From assembly GCF_014851905.1 (NCBI RefSeq), contig NZ_JACVAQ010000001.1, forward strand, positions 496,001-560,000: a DNA stretch of 64,000 nucleotides, written 5' to 3'. Source of the DNA: Pseudomonas sp. PDM14 (lineage in GTDB: Bacteria > Pseudomonadota > Gammaproteobacteria > Pseudomonadales > Pseudomonadaceae). A model generated the notes under the pieces. It saw nothing but the letters and a program-made list of their open reading frames with translations. It had not been told where the DNA came from and did no database searches. The position numbers and the translations under genes are program-made. Shown piece by piece: positions 57,691-64,000 of this stretch. Within the stretch, counting starts at the first letter, position 1. Each line of letters starts with the position of its first letter.

Positions 57691-58791
57691 TCAGGCCGTG
57701 CCGCTGGAAACCGGCATCGCCTCGGCGGCCATCACCACGCGGTCGCGACCGCTGCTCTTGGCCTGGTACAGCGCCTGGTCGGCGGCGTTCAGCCAGTCGG
57801 TGGCACTCAACTGCAGCGGGCTGTACACCGCCAGACCGATGCTCAGTGTCAGCTCCAGCCCCGGCGCCAGGTCGCTGCGCACCCCGCCCAGATCGCGGCG
57901 CAGGCGCTCCATCACTTCGCTCGCCAGCACGGGCGGCGTGTCCGTCAGGATCACGCAGAACTCGTCGCCCCCGTAACGACCGGCAAGGTCTTCGGCACGC
58001 AGGCTTTGCGCCAGCTTCTCGCTGAGCAGGCGCAGCACGCTATCGCCGACGATATGCCCGTGGCTGTCGTTGATCGCCTTGAAATGGTCGACGTCGATCA
58101 GCGCCACGGTCGCCCGGCGCTGCCCCTGGCGGCACTTGTTGAACTCGGCCTGTAACAGGTCCTGCCAGTAACCATGGTTGTACAGGTGGGTCAGGCTGTC
58201 GGTGCGGCTGACTGCGCGCAACGCCTGCTTGTGCTCGGCCAGCTTGTTGGTCAACTGGTAGCAGACCAGCCCCAGGGACAAGGGATAGAGAATCAGCATC
58301 GGCAGGCAGGCGTACAGCTGCGTCATGCTGGTGTGCGGGGCGAACGCGGCGCCGAACAGCAGCATCGCCAGCAACGCCCCCGCCAGTTGTGCCAGGCAAC
58401 CGAGCAGGAACAGCCGCGCGCCGCCGGCGGCGATGTTGTTCATCGCCATCATCGACAGCACGGTGACGCTGGGCAGCGCATTGAACTGCATGGCGCCGGC
58501 CCAGAAGCCACCGAGCACGGAGTCGATGATCAGGTTGCGCCGCTCGGCCTGATAGGGCCGTTTCGACAGGCGCGCGATCTGATAAGCCACATGCGGCCAC
58601 AGGTAGCCGTTGAACAGCAGCAGCGCCCACAACCAGGGCGGCGCACTCATCTGCCAGAGCACCGGGGCCACGCAGAAGAAGCCCAGTCCCAGGCCGACGG
58701 CTCGGGGGGCATAGATGCGTTTGGCGAAGGAAAGGCCGGAGCCGGTGTTTCTATCCATGGTCACACTCAGCGGCTTGGATACGCGATCCAT
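57691..58791 (-). CDS. MASE2-domain diguanylate cyclase (AdrA/DgcC-like)
   Basis: The 366-residue inner membrane enzyme would make cyclic-di-GMP from two GTP. The N-terminal MASE2 sensor domain (about residues 20-185) has five to six helices, with RIYAPRAVGLGLGFF near 26 and NGYLWPHVAYQIARL near 61. The GGDEF domain (about 200-355) has RYGGDEF near 271 and an RxxD inhibitory site (RAED) five residues earlier, so feedback control is expected. Order and length match E. coli AdrA/DgcC (371). An ATG 11 codons downstream (58758) is an alternative start. Confidence 0.9.
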   Translation of the reverse strand: MDRVSKPLSVTMDRNTGSGLSFAKRIYAPRAVGLGLGFFCVAPVLWQMSAPPWLWALLLFNGYLWPHVAYQIARLSKRPYQAERRNLIIDSVLGGFWAGAMQFNALPSVTVLSMMAMNNIAAGGARLFLLGCLAQLAGALLAMLLFGAAFAPHTSMTQLYACLPMLILYPLSLGLVCYQLTNKLAEHKQALRAVSRTDSLTHLYNHGYWQDLLQAEFNKCRQGQRRATVALIDVDHFKAINDSHGHIVGDSVLRLLSEKLAQSLRAEDLAGRYGGDEFCVILTDTPPVLASEVMERLRRDLGGVRSDLAPGLELTLSIGLAVYSPLQLSATDWLNAADQALYQAKSSGRDRVVMAAEAMPVSSGTA

Positions 58792-58902
58792 CTTCAGAAT
58801 GGCCGCAGGCGCGTGACTATACAACACGCCGGCTCGATGCCGTCCTTGAGATCGGCGCAGGCACTGGGTAACGTTGCCGCACTTTGCCCGGAGAGCTCCG
58901 CC

Positions 58903-59571
58903 ATGCACCTCGCCCGTCCCCTTCTGCCCATCGCCCTGCTGACCCTGCTCAGCGGCTGCCAGGTGTTCGTCCCCGAGCCCACCCGGGTGCCCGAGCAACG
59001 CCTGCAGGGCGAACTGAGCCTGCGCGGCGGTACCCTGCTGTTTCGCCCCTGCCAGGAACAGCGCAGCTTCAGCGTGAGCACCGACGGCAGCACCGACATC
59101 GCCCGCGAGGCCGCCACCCTGCTGGCCGATGGCCCCGGCCCACTGTTCGTCGACCTGCTCGGTCAGCTGGGCTCCAGCCCGGTCGCCGATACCGACGGCC
59201 AACTGGTGCTCAGCGAGGTCTACCGCATCCAGCGCGAAGGCCCGAGCTGCGACGACCCCGGTTTCAATCGCCTGACCCTGCGCGCAGGCGGCCACGAGCC
59301 GGACTGGAGCATCAACGTCACCAACAAGGGCCTGGTGCTCTACCGCCAGGAACAGCCAGCACTGGCGCTGCCCTATGTAGAAGAGCAACTGCCGGAAGGT
59401 CGCCTCAACCTGAGCAGCGAAGCCAACGGCGAGCGCCTGGAGCTCTGGGTAGCACCGCAGCGCTGCACCGACAGCATGAGCGGCACCGTGCAGCACCTCA
59501 GCGCCGAGCTGCGCCTCAATGGTCAGGTGTACCGTGGCTGCGCCTCCCTCGGCGGCGCGCGCAACCGCTGA
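58903..59571 (+). CDS. Putative lipoprotein (COG3650-like)
   Basis: The 222-residue protein has a lipoprotein signal: hydrophobic core LLPIALLTLL and lipobox LSGC with Cys19, so it should be lipid-anchored, probably in the outer membrane. The mature part shows LRGGTLLFRPCQEQRSFSV and AGGHEPDWSINV. The latter resembles the C-terminal domain of the COG3650 family. Function unknown. A GGAGAG site precedes the ATG. Confidence 0.82.
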   Translation: MHLARPLLPIALLTLLSGCQVFVPEPTRVPEQRLQGELSLRGGTLLFRPCQEQRSFSVSTDGSTDIAREAATLLADGPGPLFVDLLGQLGSSPVADTDGQLVLSEVYRIQREGPSCDDPGFNRLTLRAGGHEPDWSINVTNKGLVLYRQEQPALALPYVEEQLPEGRLNLSSEANGERLELWVAPQRCTDSMSGTVQHLSAELRLNGQVYRGCASLGGARNR

Positions 59572-59829
59572 GCGCAGCACGCTCGCGGCAGGCCGCTATG
59601 CTGCAAGAGCCTGGTCACGGGATTCCGAATCAGAGCCAGACACGGCGCAACGGCCAGCGGCAGGAGCCGCCGCAAGGCCCACTCGACGGATGAGCGCCAG
59701 CGCATCGAGCGGCCGGAGCGTGCGGTTTATGGACTTAAATACGCGTTCCGCGGTCGTTTCTAACGCAGGCTGGCCGACACTCGAGAGACCGTAGGCCGGC
59801 GTTAAGCAGGCCACAGAACGGAGAGTCTC

Positions 59830-60831
59830 ATGCTGCGTATTGCCCTCAACGGCTACGGGCGCGTTGGTCGCGCCCTGCTCCGCGCCCTGTTCGAACGTGG
59901 GCTGGAAAACCAGCTGCACGTGGAAGCGATCAACGAAGTCGGCGACTTCAAGACCATCGCTCACCTCACTCGGTTCGACTCGACCTTCGGCCGCTTCCTC
60001 GGCCAGGTAGACCTGCACGAAGACGTCATGCAGGTGCGCGGCCAGTCCATCCGCCTGTTCGGCGAGCGTGACGCCAGCAAGCTGCCGTGGAAACAGCTGG
60101 GCGTCGACGTGGTGATCGAATGCACCGGCAAGATCAAGAAGCGCGCCCACGCCGAACAGCACCTGATGGCCGGCGCACCGCGTGTGCTGCTCTCGCACCC
60201 GCTGGAAAGCGCCGACCTCACCGTGGTCTACGGGGTCAACCACCACCTGCTGGGCAACCAGCAGATCGTCTCCAACGGCTCGTGCACCACCTACTGCCTG
60301 GCGCCGCTGGCGATGGTGCTGCATACCGCCGTGGGCATCCGCCAGGGTCTAATGACCACCGTGCACGCCTACACCAACGACCAGAACCTGCTCGACGGCA
60401 CCTACAACGACCTGTACAAGGCGCGCGGCGCGGCAATGTCGATGATCCCGGTGCCCACTGGCGCGGCCAAGACCATCGGCCTGGTCCTGCCGGAACTCGC
60501 CGGGCGCCTCGACGGCATGGCCGTGCGCGTACCAACCGCCAACGTCTCGCTGCTCGACCTGACCTTCAGCGCCGAACACCCGACCAGCCGCGCCGCAATC
60601 AACGACATCCTGCAGAAAGCCGCACGCCAGTTGCCGCTCGGTGTAATGGAGTGCAACGACCTGCCACTGGTCTCCAGCGACTTCAACGCCTACCCGGTGT
60701 CCTGCGTGGTCGACCTCAACCACACCCGCGTGCAGGGCGGCGAACTGGTCAAGGTACTGGCCTGGTACGACAACGAATGGGCCTATGCCAACCGCCTGCT
60801 CGATGTGTTGCTGGACTGGCTGAAACCCTAG
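59830..60831 (+). CDS. Glyceraldehyde-3-phosphate dehydrogenase family protein (GAPDH/Epd-like)
   Basis: The 333-residue protein has the NAD-binding start RIALNGYGRVGRALLRAL and catalytic Cys152 in SNGSCTTYC (canonical GAPDH has SNASCTTNC). THE C-terminal WYDNEWAYANRLLD is a GAPDH hallmark. It oxidises an aldehyde phosphate, either glyceraldehyde 3-phosphate or erythrose 4-phosphate. The NGYGR start is reminiscent of Pseudomonas Epd, but which substrate is used cannot be decided. A GGAGAG site precedes the ATG. It is the last chromosomal housekeeping-type gene before the cassette array. Confidence 0.88.
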   Translation: MLRIALNGYGRVGRALLRALFERGLENQLHVEAINEVGDFKTIAHLTRFDSTFGRFLGQVDLHEDVMQVRGQSIRLFGERDASKLPWKQLGVDVVIECTGKIKKRAHAEQHLMAGAPRVLLSHPLESADLTVVYGVNHHLLGNQQIVSNGSCTTYCLAPLAMVLHTAVGIRQGLMTTVHAYTNDQNLLDGTYNDLYKARGAAMSMIPVPTGAAKTIGLVLPELAGRLDGMAVRVPTANVSLLDLTFSAEHPTSRAAINDILQKAARQLPLGVMECNDLPLVSSDFNAYPVSCVVDLNHTRVQGGELVKVLAWYDNEWAYANRLLDVLLDWLKP

Positions 60832-61281
60832 GCAGATTCGGGCACCTCTGGCTGGCGGGCGAGCCTCGTCGAGAGCAGTCAGAGCTGGCCGCTTCGACTA
60901 CTGGAAAGCGACTGCCGCTAATTCGCTTTAGCGCGCCCCAGGCCTTCGGCACAAGTCACGATCATTTCAATGCGCAACGTTGAGTGCGCAGATGTGGATT
61001 CGCTGCCGATATCACCGGCGGAGCTTGGCCTGGTGCTTACCGGCAATCACCAGCCAGTATTTCCGTCACCCAACTAGACAAGATCAACGCCCATACGTAG
61101 CTTGCGCAAAGGTGCTTCGACTACTCGACGCCTTGGTCTTGTCCAATGTCGCTTTTTGTCCGACCTGAGTCGTTTCTCTCGACAGGTTAGATAAGAACAT
61201 CAAGAGCTTAGCCAGTGACAAGGAACGTTATGCGACACAAATGGCGGAAAACATTACGCCACATGTGTCGCCTACTTATAG
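60832..61281. other. Flank between the GAPDH gene and the cassette array
   Basis: These 450 bases contain no supported gene and no recognisable intI. A 35-codon plus-strand frame (60971-61075) and a 62-codon frame (60980-61168) show no convincing homology. The last 130 bases become AT-richer. They contain a hyphenated palindrome at 61232-61271 and end in the core GTTAGGT at 61281. This could be an attI-like site, a decayed attC, or plain chromosomal flank. Confidence 0.5.
61232..61271. repeat. Inverted repeat next to the array boundary
   Basis: GCGACACAAATGGCG (61232-61246) and CGCCACATGTGTCGC (61257-61271) pair at 13 of 15 positions around ten bases. It lies ten bases before the first cassette core. 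It lacks the R''/L'' boxes of a standard attC, so its role is uncertain. Confidence 0.6.
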
Positions 61282-61292
61282 TTAGGTCAAAC

Positions 61293-61730
61293 ATGAACAC
61301 TCCCACACCAAAGCAAGAAAAACCTATTCTTGGAATATTGATCTCTTGGTTTTGTATAATTTTTGGAGCCTCAGCAATTGCCACCCCAGCTGTCTATGCT
61401 GCTTTTGGCATGCAAAGCGGCCAATTCCTGAGCATTTACTACTTAACTCTAGGCATAGTTTCACTGGCGCTTGGCTACTTTGGCTTAAAGTCCAAGCCCG
61501 CTGCCTTTTTCCTTATCGTCCTGATTTTCCTCCCGCAAATCATCGCCTTCACCACCCCTGAATCAAACTACAACTTCATAGGCCCAATACAGATCGGCTA
61601 TGGATTTGGTAATGCCCAGCAATTTTATTTGCACATTAATCTTCTGGCGATTCTGGTGTGCTCACTTTCGGCCGCTACTGTTTTCAAACTTACTAAGCAA
61701 ACAGGCAAAAGCACTAGCAATGCAGCCTAA
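61293..61730 (+). CDS. Cassette 1: four-helix membrane protein of unknown function
   Basis: The 145-residue protein has a short polar N-terminus (NTPTPKQEKP) and four hydrophobic segments (about residues 11-36, 46-64, 69-87 and 115-135). I do not recognise the family. The start at 61293 is chosen because the cassette begins at 61282; upstream in-frame codons would lie outside the cassette. Its TAA stop lies inside the attC R'' box, a tight cassette architecture. The gene is AT-rich relative to the chromosome, a sign of foreign origin. Confidence 0.8.
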   Translation: MNTPTPKQEKPILGILISWFCIIFGASAIATPAVYAAFGMQSGQFLSIYYLTLGIVSLALGYFGLKSKPAAFFLIVLIFLPQIIAFTTPESNYNFIGPIQIGYGFGNAQQFYLHINLLAILVCSLSAATVFKLTKQTGKSTSNAA

Positions 61731-61801
61731 CAAATGGTTCAAGTCGCTCGCTTCGCTCACTCGGGACCGGCTAAAGCCGGCCCCTTAACCAAACGTTAGA
61801 G
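61725..61801 (+). repeat. attC site 1
   Basis: R'' GCCTAAC (61725) and R' GTTAGAG (61795) flank L'' TGGTTcAAG and L' CTTAACCA, which pair with one extrahelical base. The central hairpin is CCGGCT/AGCCGG. The cut lies after G61795. Confidence 0.93.
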
Positions 61802-61807
61802 GCATGA

Positions 61808-62056
61808 ATGACGACACTGCGCATCGAGTCGTGGTCTGCGGAGCTAGGTTGGGTTGAGGAATCCCACTGGTCGCTGGAGTCTTTCGTATATCGGCTTGGA
61901 CTTTGTACAAATCTCAAAGGCACTGAATTAAAGCGCGCAGCACGGAACATCAGAAAGAAAGAGCTTTTAGAAATAAAAATAATTAGCGCTGAGTGCGCTA
62001 ACGCACTAATACATACGCTTGAGTCAATAGGGGCAAAAATTTCGATCTCCGAATAA
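61808..62056 (+). CDS. Cassette 2: small hypothetical protein
   Basis: The 82-residue soluble protein contains WSAELGWVEESHWSLESFVY and a basic helix KRAARNIRKKELLEIKI. It ends SIGAKISISE. The predicted order is beta-beta-alpha then alpha-beta, with no membrane segment. The C-terminal half somewhat recalls ribosomal L7/L12 C-terminal-like folds, but this is only an impression. The gene starts 12 bases after the cassette boundary and is AT-rich. Confidence 0.75.
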   Translation: MTTLRIESWSAELGWVEESHWSLESFVYRLGLCTNLKGTELKRAARNIRKKELLEIKIISAECANALIHTLESIGAKISISE

Positions 62057-62059
62057 CGC

Positions 62060-62136
62060 CTCTAACAAGTGGTTCAAGCCGTTCGCTTCGCTCACTCGGG
62101 ACCGGCTAAATCCGGCCCCTTAACCAAATGTTAGGG
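62060..62136 (+). repeat. attC site 2
   Basis: R'' CTCTAAC (62060), L'' TGGTTcAAG, central CCGGCT..TCCGG, L' CTTAACCA, R' GTTAGGG (62130). CTCTAAC is the exact complement of GTTAGAG at the start of this cassette. Confidence 0.93.
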
Positions 62137-62142
62137 ATCCAC

Positions 62143-62442
62143 ATGCGCCCACTTGAGCGGCTTGTTGGCATGAAACTGCTTGATGCTGAAATATCTGCGG
62201 ATGGTGCAGGCTTTCAATTTAGCGACTGTGTACTGGCCGCATTCAACCCGGTATCACTAAGCAAACAACTATCAGAAGTCATCAACTCAGAGGTTTGCGC
62301 TGTCTCATTTCAAGAAAACCAGTGCTTTGAGCTTAGATTTTCAAATGGCTCTACTATTTCAATATCTCTCTCACCACAAGATTATTCGGGGCCTGAAGCT
62401 TTTTGCGCCACCTTTTCGGACAACACAATAGTGGTTGAGTAA
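62143..62442 (+). CDS. Cassette 3: small hypothetical protein
   Basis: The 99-residue soluble protein begins RPLERLVGMKLLDAEISADG and is predicted to be mostly beta strand (FQFSDCVLAAFNP, FELRFSNGSTISISLSP). The ATG at 62143 lies inside the cassette; an ATG at 62128 falls before the recombination point and would not move with it. No family recognised. The gene stops eight bases before its attC. Confidence 0.75.
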   Translation: MRPLERLVGMKLLDAEISADGAGFQFSDCVLAAFNPVSLSKQLSEVINSEVCAVSFQENQCFELRFSNGSTISISLSPQDYSGPEAFCATFSDNTIVVE

Positions 62443-62449
62443 TGTGGTC

Positions 62450-62527
62450 CCCTAACAAGTGGTTCAAGTCGTTCGCTTCGCTCACTGCGGGACCGGCTAA
62501 AGCCGGCCCCTTAACCAAACGTTATGT
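62450..62527 (+). repeat. attC site 3
   Basis: R'' CCCTAAC (62450), L'' TGGTTcAAG, central CCGGCT/AGCCGG, L' CTTAACCA, R' GTTATGT (62521). It has one extra G in the loop side compared with sites 1 and 2. Confidence 0.92.
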
Positions 62528-62554
62528 ACCTCAAGTAGTACAGTGGAGCTATCA

Positions 62555-63049
62555 ATGAGAGAAGAGAAATCATTCCCAGCTTTGTCGATTACCAATCCAA
62601 ATAAAGCTTGGGTCTTCGAGCAAATAGATGCGCTAACTAAGGAATGGGTCGAGTGGAATGCTTTCTGCCAAAATATTGAAGACAGCCCTGACTTCAATCC
62701 GAAAACATGTTCCGAGGCAATAAAAGACGGCTACGAGAACATTAGAAAGCATGAAATTCTTAGGGAAAAGACGCTGGTGCTATTACGCAATCATTTTTCC
62801 GGAGCAGAGTTTGTCTTAAATAATTGGAAGCCACACCCACACGAAGACAACTGCTCTCGCCTAAAAGACAAAGTGCCGTACTGGATCCATCGCCTAGAAA
62901 TAATAAAGGCATCCATGAATTACGTAATAGTTCCAGAAAGCTACTGGAAAGAACAAGGCAAAGAGTTCTTAAAGGTTCTTTCTAAAAGCACAGCGGAAAG
63001 CGCAGTCGATGTTGCAGCGTCGTTTCTGAAGAACCCGTTAGGCAAGTAA
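62555..63049 (+). CDS. Cassette 4: hypothetical protein
   Basis: The 164-residue soluble protein is probably all-helical (ALSITNPNKAWVFEQIDALT; HEILREKTLVLLRNHF; VPYWIHRLEIIKASMNYVIV). It is rich in Trp, Lys and Glu. No family recognised. The ATG at 62555 is preceded by GGAG at eight bases; a GTG four codons upstream is possible. It is AT-rich and fills most of the largest cassette in view. Confidence 0.78.
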   Translation: MREEKSFPALSITNPNKAWVFEQIDALTKEWVEWNAFCQNIEDSPDFNPKTCSEAIKDGYENIRKHEILREKTLVLLRNHFSGAEFVLNNWKPHPHEDNCSRLKDKVPYWIHRLEIIKASMNYVIVPESYWKEQGKEFLKVLSKSTAESAVDVAASFLKNPLGK

Positions 63050-63060
63050 TCGGTGGAGGC

Positions 63061-63136
63061 ACATAACAATGCGCTCAACTCGCTCACTTCTTTCGCTGGG
63101 ACCGGCGAAGCCGGCCCCTTAGCTTAATCGTTAGGG
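63061..63136 (+). repeat. attC site 4 (divergent)
   Basis: R'' ACATAAC (63061) complements GTTATGT at the cassette start. The arms differ from the others: L'' GCTcAA with L' TTAGC, again one extrahelical base. Central CCGGCGAAGCCGG, R' GTTAGGG (63130). Confidence 0.9.
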
Positions 63137-63139
63137 CTC

Positions 63140-63589
63140 ATGAGACTCATCATCGCGTTTGTTGCAGCAGTTCTGACGCCTACGCTCGCGCTCGTCGGCT
63201 GGTACATCTACGGCCAGTTCGCCATGTTCGACTCGAACGACCCCTATATTTGGGTTCGCACTCGCGAGTTCTTCGTCATTTGCTTCGTTATTTCGGCGGC
63301 GCACGTCATTGCTCTTGGTATACCTACTTACTTCTTGCTTCGCTGGCGTAGATTGATCCGCTGGTGGAGCGTACTCTTTGCGGGTTTTGTGCTGGGTGCA
63401 GTCCCGGTGGGGGCGTTCTCGTGGCCCCTGCACTCAAGCCCGGGATCGTATGCTTTGGCAAACGGAGTCCAGACCATAATCAATGGTGTGCCCACAATGG
63501 CTGGCTGGCTTCAGTATTTCGGTGGGGTCTTATTCTTCGGTGTGTGCGGGTTAACCGCCGCCGCAGCGTTTGTGTCGTGTGCGGCATGA
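63140..63589 (+). CDS. Cassette 5: four-helix membrane protein of unknown function
   Basis: The 149-residue protein has four hydrophobic segments (about residues 2-27, 46-69, 75-95 and 121-147) separated by short loops (FDSNDPYIWVRTRE; RWRRLIRW). The basic RWRRLIRW loop should face the cytoplasm. No family recognised. GC content is higher than in cassettes 1-4, suggesting a different source. The ATG lies nine bases inside the cassette, leaving little room for a ribosome binding site beyond the TTAGGG core. Confidence 0.78.
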   Translation: MRLIIAFVAAVLTPTLALVGWYIYGQFAMFDSNDPYIWVRTREFFVICFVISAAHVIALGIPTYFLLRWRRLIRWWSVLFAGFVLGAVPVGAFSWPLHSSPGSYALANGVQTIINGVPTMAGWLQYFGGVLFFGVCGLTAAAAFVSCAA

Positions 63590-63590
63590 G

Positions 63591-63678
63591 CCCTAACAAT
63601 TGGCTCAAGCCGTTCGCTCCGCTCACTCGGGACGGCCAATAGCTGCGCTATTGGCCGCCCCTTAGCCAAACGTTAGGC
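63591..63678 (+). repeat. attC site 5
   Basis: R'' CCCTAAC (63591), L'' TGGCTcAAG, L' CTTAGCCA, R' GTTAGGC (63672). The centre is a different, longer hairpin, GGCCAATAGC/GCTATTGGCC. The first 12 cassette bases complement the bases running into R''. Confidence 0.92.
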
Positions 63679-63973
63679 GTCAGTCACTTTTAATATCGGT
63701 GCCAACATGGAAGTTGCGTCAGTCAGCCACAACATCAAACTTACTTCCGGCGCATTGCGCGGCCGGTTGGCACCCAATCCGCACCTTCTTCGTGGCTCTC
63801 GCCCACGCACCGCGCCAGTGTTCTTCCACCCTGCAACGCGGTGCGGGCTTGCACGGCCGCAGCGGCTCGGTCATCGTGCCGCAATCACCAACAAGTTGGC
63901 CTGGGCATCTCTGCCTAACAACTGGTTCAAGCCGCTCGCTCGGGACCGGCATAGCCGGCCCCTTAACCAAACG
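63673..63973 (+). other. Cassette 6: no confidently assigned gene
   Basis: The cassette body of about 240 bases is GC-richer than cassettes 1-4. A plus-strand frame from an ATG at 63708 runs through the attC to the window end. A second from a GTG at 63699 stops at 63977. Neither looks like a typical protein (many Arg, Pro and Ala; attC translated as NNWFKPLA). A minus-strand frame (63719-63970) is also open. The cassette may be ORF-less or a fragment. Confidence 0.55.
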
Positions 63974-63979
63974 TTAGGC
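63913..63979 (+). repeat. attC site 6
   Basis: R'' GCCTAAC (63913), L'' TGGTTcAAG, shortened centre with CCGGCATAGCCGG, L' CTTAACCA, R' GTTAGGC (63973). The next cassette begins at 63974 and leaves the window. Confidence 0.92.
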
Positions 63980-64000
63980 GCAAGGGCAATATTGGTTATT

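Larger units (their letters stand above)
61282..64000 (+). mobile_element. Integron gene-cassette array (at least six cassettes, continues beyond window)
   Basis: Six cassettes follow each other on the plus strand: 61282-61795, 61796-62130, 62131-62521, 62522-63130, 63131-63672 and 63673-63973, with a seventh starting at 63974. Each ends in an attC site with R'' (xxxTAAC) and R' (GTTAxxx). The first bases of each cassette are complementary to its own R'', as expected for excised circles. Cassettes are 300-610 bases, visibly AT-richer than the rest, and mostly carry one plus-strand gene. No integrase gene is found at the left, attI-proximal end. Confidence 0.92.

Noticed and set aside
60971..61075. 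Short frame with LPISPAELGLVLTG, faintly like the end of IS66-family TnpB
   Set aside because: Only about 12 residues look similar and no other transposase sequence or terminal repeat is nearby. Not enough to call an IS remnant.
61600..61788. 62-codon frame reading through attC site 1
   Set aside because: It overlaps the cassette 1 gene in another frame, and half of it is translated attC.
63037..63043. GTTAGGC inside the cassette 4 gene
   Set aside because: It matches an R' core but has no L' box before it and lies within an intact coding frame, so it is probably chance.

Overview
The window is a high-GC chromosomal segment of a Pseudomonas. Gene content and order match that genus: an orphan ccoN4, a tyrosine-catabolism cluster, the NAGG-amide osmolyte operon followed by a hybrid kinase, and braCDEFG. 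The Pseudomonas-type attC repeats at the right end suggest the mendocina/alcaligenes/oleovorans/stutzeri side of the genus (inference; species not determined). No rRNA, tRNA, CRISPR array, prophage or intact IS was recognised.

Left part (1-8.0 kb): start of a PAS-type signalling gene, ribosome-rescue factor arfB, orphan cbb3 oxidase subunit ccoN4 with a small Cys-rich membrane protein, a VOC/YciI pair, a DUF457 membrane hydrolase, and a chemoreceptor. From 6.6 to 13.5 kb lies the aromatic amino acid block aroP-maiA-fahA-hmgA-hppD (all minus strand) with a divergent AraC-type regulator and three kinds of REP-like intergenic repeat. From 13.6 to 24.4 kb: XapX protein, quinone oxidoreductase-like protein, GGDEF-EAL protein, DUF934-cysI, ccoG behind a perfect Anr/FNR box, a MocR regulator, a coiled-coil membrane protein and a LysE exporter.

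Middle (24.4-44.7 kb): TorF-type porin, DsbA-like protein, tRNA hydroxylase trhO, BolA, DUF2059 and DUF2804 proteins, fumC with an NAD(P)H oxidoreductase, Pap polyphosphate kinase, mnmC, TauE permease, then the NAGG-amide osmoprotectant operon (amidotransferase, synthetase, M42 peptidase) and a 7TMR-DISM hybrid histidine kinase.

Right part (44.7-60.8 kb): small conserved proteins, an MFS transporter, a hydroxypyruvate isomerase/tartronate semialdehyde reductase pair, the branched-chain amino acid ABC transporter braCDEFG, sstT, DUF488, YceH, a MASE2 diguanylate cyclase, a lipoprotein and a GAPDH-family gene.

The last 2.7 kb (61282-64000) is the most interesting stretch: an integron gene-cassette array. 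Six complete attC sites separate AT-richer cassettes that encode short proteins of unknown function, all on the plus strand. Cassette boundaries, R''/R' pairing and covarying L''/L' arms with an extrahelical base can be read directly. No integrase gene lies at the expected (left) end, so this is either a cassette cluster lacking an integrase (CALIN) or an integron whose intI is lost or elsewhere. The array continues past the window edge.
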